Shown here: positions 61,401 to 64,000 of the stretch, piece by piece | Layout: each line of letters starts with the position of its first letter | Numbering within the stretch: the first letter of the stretch is position 1 | Assembly: GCA_902482035.1 (NCBI GenBank) | Contig: CABSYW010000002.1 | Span: forward strand, 18,986 to 82,985 | Direction of reading: 5' to 3' | DNA length: 64,000 bases | From: an uncultured Collinsella sp. | GTDB lineage: Bacteria; Actinomycetota; Coriobacteriia; Coriobacteriales; Coriobacteriaceae | The notes under the pieces: generated by a model | The model's database searches: none | Told to the model about the DNA's origin: nothing | Seen by the model: the letters and a program-made list of their open reading frames with translations, nothing else | Made by a program: the position numbers and the translations under genes

Positions 61401-62525
61401 CTACCTGGGCACGCGGTCCTGCCTTGCGGCAAACGGGGCGAGCACGGCGTGCGGCTCGCTTTGGTACCAGTAGGCGACGGTGGAGATGTCGTCCTCGCGC
61501 TCGTAGAGCTTGATGTCGTCGTTGCCGAGGTCCTGGAACGTCACGCGCAGGTCCTCCTTGAACGAGATCGGGTCGGGAAGGTGCCACCTGTAGAGGCCGT
61601 GCCTGGGCAGCGCGTCGTCGTTGGTCGCGAGCATCGGGTTCGGGTTCGGCTTGCCCGCGCTGAAGCGGTCGCGCGTGGCGTCGCGCGTCGAGCGGTACGG
61701 GTAGCCGGCGAACAGCGTGTTGAAGCACTGCGCCTCGGGCAGCGCGTGGGGCGGCCTGTCGAGGAAGGCCCAGGCACCGCCGAAGTAGTCCTCGGCTCCC
61801 GTCGAGGTGACCGTGGGGAACTCCTCGTCGCCGTCGAGGAAGAACTTCATCTCGCCCTCGCCCCACCAATAGCGCTCCAGGGCGCACAGGGCCATGTAGG
61901 TGCCGACGTAGTAGCCCTTGCCGCGCACGCCGTCGAGCACGGTGTAGTCGACGCCCCTGCGAGTGCTGCGCTCGCGGTTAAAGCGGGCGTGGAAGTACAT
62001 GGCGTCGTCCGGCACGTCGGTGAGCGCGTAGTTGAACGTGTAGAAGATGTACTTAATGAACCCGGGGTGCTCGCTCGTAAGCGTGACCTTGGCGTGCTTC
62101 CTGAAGGGCATCTCGAAGTAGCAGTTCATGCCGCCCGTCGGGTTCACGCAGATGGGCATCGAGTTGACGATGGCGCGCTCACCGAAGCCGTTGCAGAAGA
62201 AGTCGCCGACAGGGCACTCGACCGAGGGGGTCTCCTCGTCGTCCCAGTAGAAGCGCAGCACAAGGTCGCGCATGACGAAGCTGCCGGCGGCGGTCTTGTC
62301 GGGGACGGTCATCCAGATGTGGCGGATGATGCCGGGGCCCTCGATGTCCGCGAGCGTGATGGTCTCGCCGGACTCAAGGGGCACGCAGCACGAGCCCTTG
62401 CGGCCAACGCCGAGGTGGCTGGCCGACATGGCGGCGCGGCCCTTCTCGCCCGTGATGTTCTCGGGGGTGATGGCGCGGCTTTCCTCACCGCCGTGCATCC
62501 ACACGTCCTTAAGGAACTCTCTCAT
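61401..62525 (-). CDS. DUF2961/GH172 family protein (difructose anhydride or arabinofuranoside hydrolase-like)
   Basis: A 374-residue protein covering the whole DUF2961 domain. GPGIIRHIWMTV near residue 64, PVGDFFCNGFGE near 106, MPFRKHAKVTL near 140 and STGAEDYFGGAW near 248 are family landmarks, with Glu and Asp residues at likely catalytic positions. DUF2961 was reclassified as GH172 after members were shown to act on difructose dianhydride I (alpha-D-fructofuranosidase) and on D-arabinofuranosides. No signal peptide is seen, so the substrate would be processed in the cytoplasm after PTS uptake. The gene starts 12 bases after IIA. Confidence 0.85.
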   Translation of the reverse strand: MREFLKDVWMHGGEESRAITPENITGEKGRAAMSASHLGVGRKGSCCVPLESGETITLADIEGPGIIRHIWMTVPDKTAAGSFVMRDLVLRFYWDDEETPSVECPVGDFFCNGFGERAIVNSMPICVNPTGGMNCYFEMPFRKHAKVTLTSEHPGFIKYIFYTFNYALTDVPDDAMYFHARFNRERSTRRGVDYTVLDGVRGKGYYVGTYMALCALERYWWGEGEMKFFLDGDEEFPTVTSTGAEDYFGGAWAFLDRPPHALPEAQCFNTLFAGYPYRSTRDATRDRFSAGKPNPNPMLATNDDALPRHGLYRWHLPDPISFKEDLRVTFQDLGNDDIKLYEREDDISTVAYWYQSEPHAVLAPFAARQDRVPR

Positions 62526-62537
62526 CGTCGACCTCCT

Positions 62538-62936
62538 CTATTCGTCGTCTTCGCACTCGGCGGAACTGGCACCGTTCACGTAGACGATCTGCTGGCGCGC
62601 CTCGTTGACGAGGGCGTCGAAGTCGAGTTTCTCGTCGGGGCGCGCGAGCACGACCGTCATGGCGAGCGGGAGGTTGACACCCGCAATCACGTGGATCCGG
62701 TCGGAGGCGAAGCGGGAGAAGCGCTGGTTCACGCTGCCGCCGAGCGCGTCGGTGAGGACGACGACCTCGTCAGTGCCCGAAAGAGCCGCCTCGACCGCCG
62801 CGTCGAGCCCCTCGCCGTTGTCGTTCACGTAGGCGCACACGGCGTTGACGGCGTCGCTCTTACCCGTAAGGAACTCGAGGGTGTCCTTGAAGCCCTGGGC
62901 GAGAAGGGAATGGCTCGCCACAACTATCTTTCTCAT
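62538..62936 (-). CDS. PTS EIIA component, mannose/fructose/sorbose family
   Basis: A 132-residue EIIA-Man domain. KIVVASHSLLAQG holds the phospho-accepting His at residue 9, and VVVLTDALGGSVNQRF near residue 60 is the substrate-strand motif (usually TDxxGGSP). It is a free-standing domain, so EIIB must be a separate protein, presumably upstream of the window. It passes phosphate from HPr to EIIB. Confidence 0.92.
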   Translation of the reverse strand: MRKIVVASHSLLAQGFKDTLEFLTGKSDAVNAVCAYVNDNGEGLDAAVEAALSGTDEVVVLTDALGGSVNQRFSRFASDRIHVIAGVNLPLAMTVVLARPDEKLDFDALVNEARQQIVYVNGASSAECEDDE

Positions 62937-62962
62937 TGATTCACCAATCTCTTGGGTCGAAG

Positions 62963-63796
62963 CTAGGCAAGGATGCCGGCGGCGGAGGCGACCATCGCGA
63001 GGACGATCACCACGAGGATGAGGGCCGTCATGCTCGCATTCTTCTTGGTAAGAAGGTAGTACGCGCTTCCCGTGATGGCGGCGGGGATCATGGCAGGCAG
63101 GATCTTGTCGAGCAGCGGCTGAATCTCCATCGAGACGTCGCCGAAGCTGAAGCTAATCGGGCAGGTGACGCCGATGACCGAGGCGATGAGGCAGCCGACC
63201 ACGGTGAGGCCGAGCACGGAGGCGGCGGCAGTGAGGTTGGGAAGCTTCTCGCTGAAGTCGGTGACGAGCTTCACACCCTGCTTGTAGCCGAACTCGAGGG
63301 CGTGCATGCGGACCCAGAAGATGGCCAGGATGAGCGCGAACCAGATGCCGGCTCCCACGGGGTTGCCCTCGATGGCCATATAGGCGGCGATGGAGCCCAT
63401 GATGGTCGGGATCATGGTCATGAGCAGGGAGTCGCCGACGCCGGCGAGCGGTCCCATGGTGCCGATCTTCAGGTCTTGGACGGCGTCCGCCGCCGCGAGG
63501 CCGTCACGCTCCTCCATGGCCACGCAGGCGCCGAGGATGATGGCGGCGAGCCAAGGCTGGGTGTTGTAGTAGCGGAAGTGGTTGTTGAGCGCTTGCTTAT
63601 AGTCCTCGTCGTTCGTGTAGATCTTCCTCAGGACCGGCGAGAGGGCGTAGGCGACTGAGGCGCCCTGCTGGGTCTGGTAGTTGAAGGTGCACACGCTCAT
63701 GAGCCAGCGCCAGTTCGCGTTGCGCAGGTCCTTCTTGGTGACCTTGTAGCCGGAGGGCTTGCCCTCGGCGACGGCGGTGATGTTCTCGTTTTCCAT
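62963..63796 (-). CDS. PTS EIID component, mannose/fructose/sorbose family
   Basis: A 277-residue membrane subunit. KKDLRNANWRWLMSVCTFNYQTQQG is the conserved N-terminal segment (positions 20-44), then NHFRYYNTQPWLAAIILG, and GTMGPLAGVGDSLLMTMIPTI near 130. The C-terminus has a hydrophobic hairpin (ALILVVIVLAMVASAAGIL). It pairs with EIIC to form the sugar channel. GAGGATGAG precedes the ATG, 3 bases after the IIC stop. Confidence 0.92.
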   Translation of the reverse strand: MENENITAVAEGKPSGYKVTKKDLRNANWRWLMSVCTFNYQTQQGASVAYALSPVLRKIYTNDEDYKQALNNHFRYYNTQPWLAAIILGACVAMEERDGLAAADAVQDLKIGTMGPLAGVGDSLLMTMIPTIMGSIAAYMAIEGNPVGAGIWFALILAIFWVRMHALEFGYKQGVKLVTDFSEKLPNLTAAASVLGLTVVGCLIASVIGVTCPISFSFGDVSMEIQPLLDKILPAMIPAAITGSAYYLLTKKNASMTALILVVIVLAMVASAAGILA

Positions 63797-63798
63797 GG

Positions 63799-64000
63799 TT
63801 ACTCATCCTCTCCGATGAAGGCGTCTGCGGAAGCGTGGGCGGCGAGCTCGGTGTCCCTCTCGGCACGCTGGTAGAACGCGATCGCGAGGGCAACGCCGAC
63901 GATGGCGGCGCCGATGATGGGCACGTTCAGGAAGGCCGAGAGGAATGTTAGCACTACTGTAAAAACAACCAATTTCGCCATCGCACTTTAGCCGATTCCG
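63799..64000 (-). pseudogene. 3' end of PTS EIIC gene with an in-frame TAA
   Basis: The last 60 codons encode VVFTVVLTFLSAFLNVPIIG and AAIVGVALAIAFYQ, then a charged tail, matching the C-terminal span of mannose-family EIIC. The ATG at 63981 lacks a ribosome site. Directly upstream, in the same frame, G-I-G then TAA (63988-63990) then S-A can be read, so the end of the larger IIC gene appears to be interrupted by a stop (perhaps TTA to TAA). Only four upstream codons are visible, so this is tentative. A short separate protein is the alternative. Confidence 0.5.

Noticed and set aside
61380..62939. A 519-codon open frame antisense to the GH172 and PTS IIA genes
   Set aside because: It mirrors codon bias of the high-GC genes on the other strand, has no ribosome site and no recognisable domain.
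1..64000. tRNA, rRNA or prophage genes
   Set aside because: No cloverleaf with a T-loop GGTTCRA pattern in context, no rRNA-like stretch, and no integrase, capsid or terminase product was seen.

Overview
The window is a 64 kb stretch of high-GC bacterial chromosome. Gene content, Shine-Dalgarno sites such as AAGGAG, mannose-family PTS genes and many short intergenic palindromes suggest a gut actinobacterium of the Coriobacteriia, most likely Collinsella or a close relative. That assignment is inference from gene style, not a database match. I saw no rRNA, tRNA, CRISPR array, phage gene or intact insertion sequence.

Layout. 1-6.6 kb: two paralogous AAA-type ATPases flank a UvrA2-like ABC protein, followed by a TetM-like GTPase. 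6.8-22.5 kb: housekeeping and transport genes (GNAT, rsmJ, rlmA, MATE pump, LysR/EamA pair, ung, SDR, a queuosine-precursor transporter behind a preQ1-I-like leader, prfC, a GntR-ABC operon, a ClC channel, a LOG protein and a K+ channel). 22.7-29.1 kb: two BvgS-like hybrid histidine kinase loci, both interrupted, one by a frameshift in a C run and one by an in-frame TAG. 29.3-34.8 kb: PatB-type lyase, TrmO, an HTH/zinc-ribbon/TipAS-like regulator and a glutaredoxin, then a repeat-rich 0.8 kb gap with a MITE-like element and an orphan RHH protein, then a dus gene. 34.9-43.4 kb: a 1084-residue ABC exporter, a three-gene membrane redox operon (CXXC miniprotein, NapH-like ferredoxin, TlpA-like lipoprotein) divergent from a two-component system, and a LuxR regulator. 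43.6-47.9 kb: a frameshifted Tat-exported surface protein with an LAGTG-type sorting signal. 48-53.6 kb: an XRE/membrane-protein pair and a divergent type II topoisomerase pair. 53.7-57.9 kb: a doubly deleted ATPase remnant and a MerR-controlled oxidoreductase/hydrolase operon. 58.4-60.3 kb: methyltransferase genes behind a DtxR-like iron box. 60.4-64 kb: a fructose-type sugar operon (ROK kinase, GH172/DUF2961 enzyme, PTS IIA and IID, end of IIC).

Three themes recur. First, the ATPase family carries gene-specific tandem repeats of about 10 bp just upstream of its members. Second, several families of short perfect palindromes sit directly against stop codons. Third, at least four genes carry single-base or deletion lesions (two homopolymer indels, one or two nonsense codons, two deletion-scarred genes). 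These may be real decay or phase variation, or may be assembly errors.
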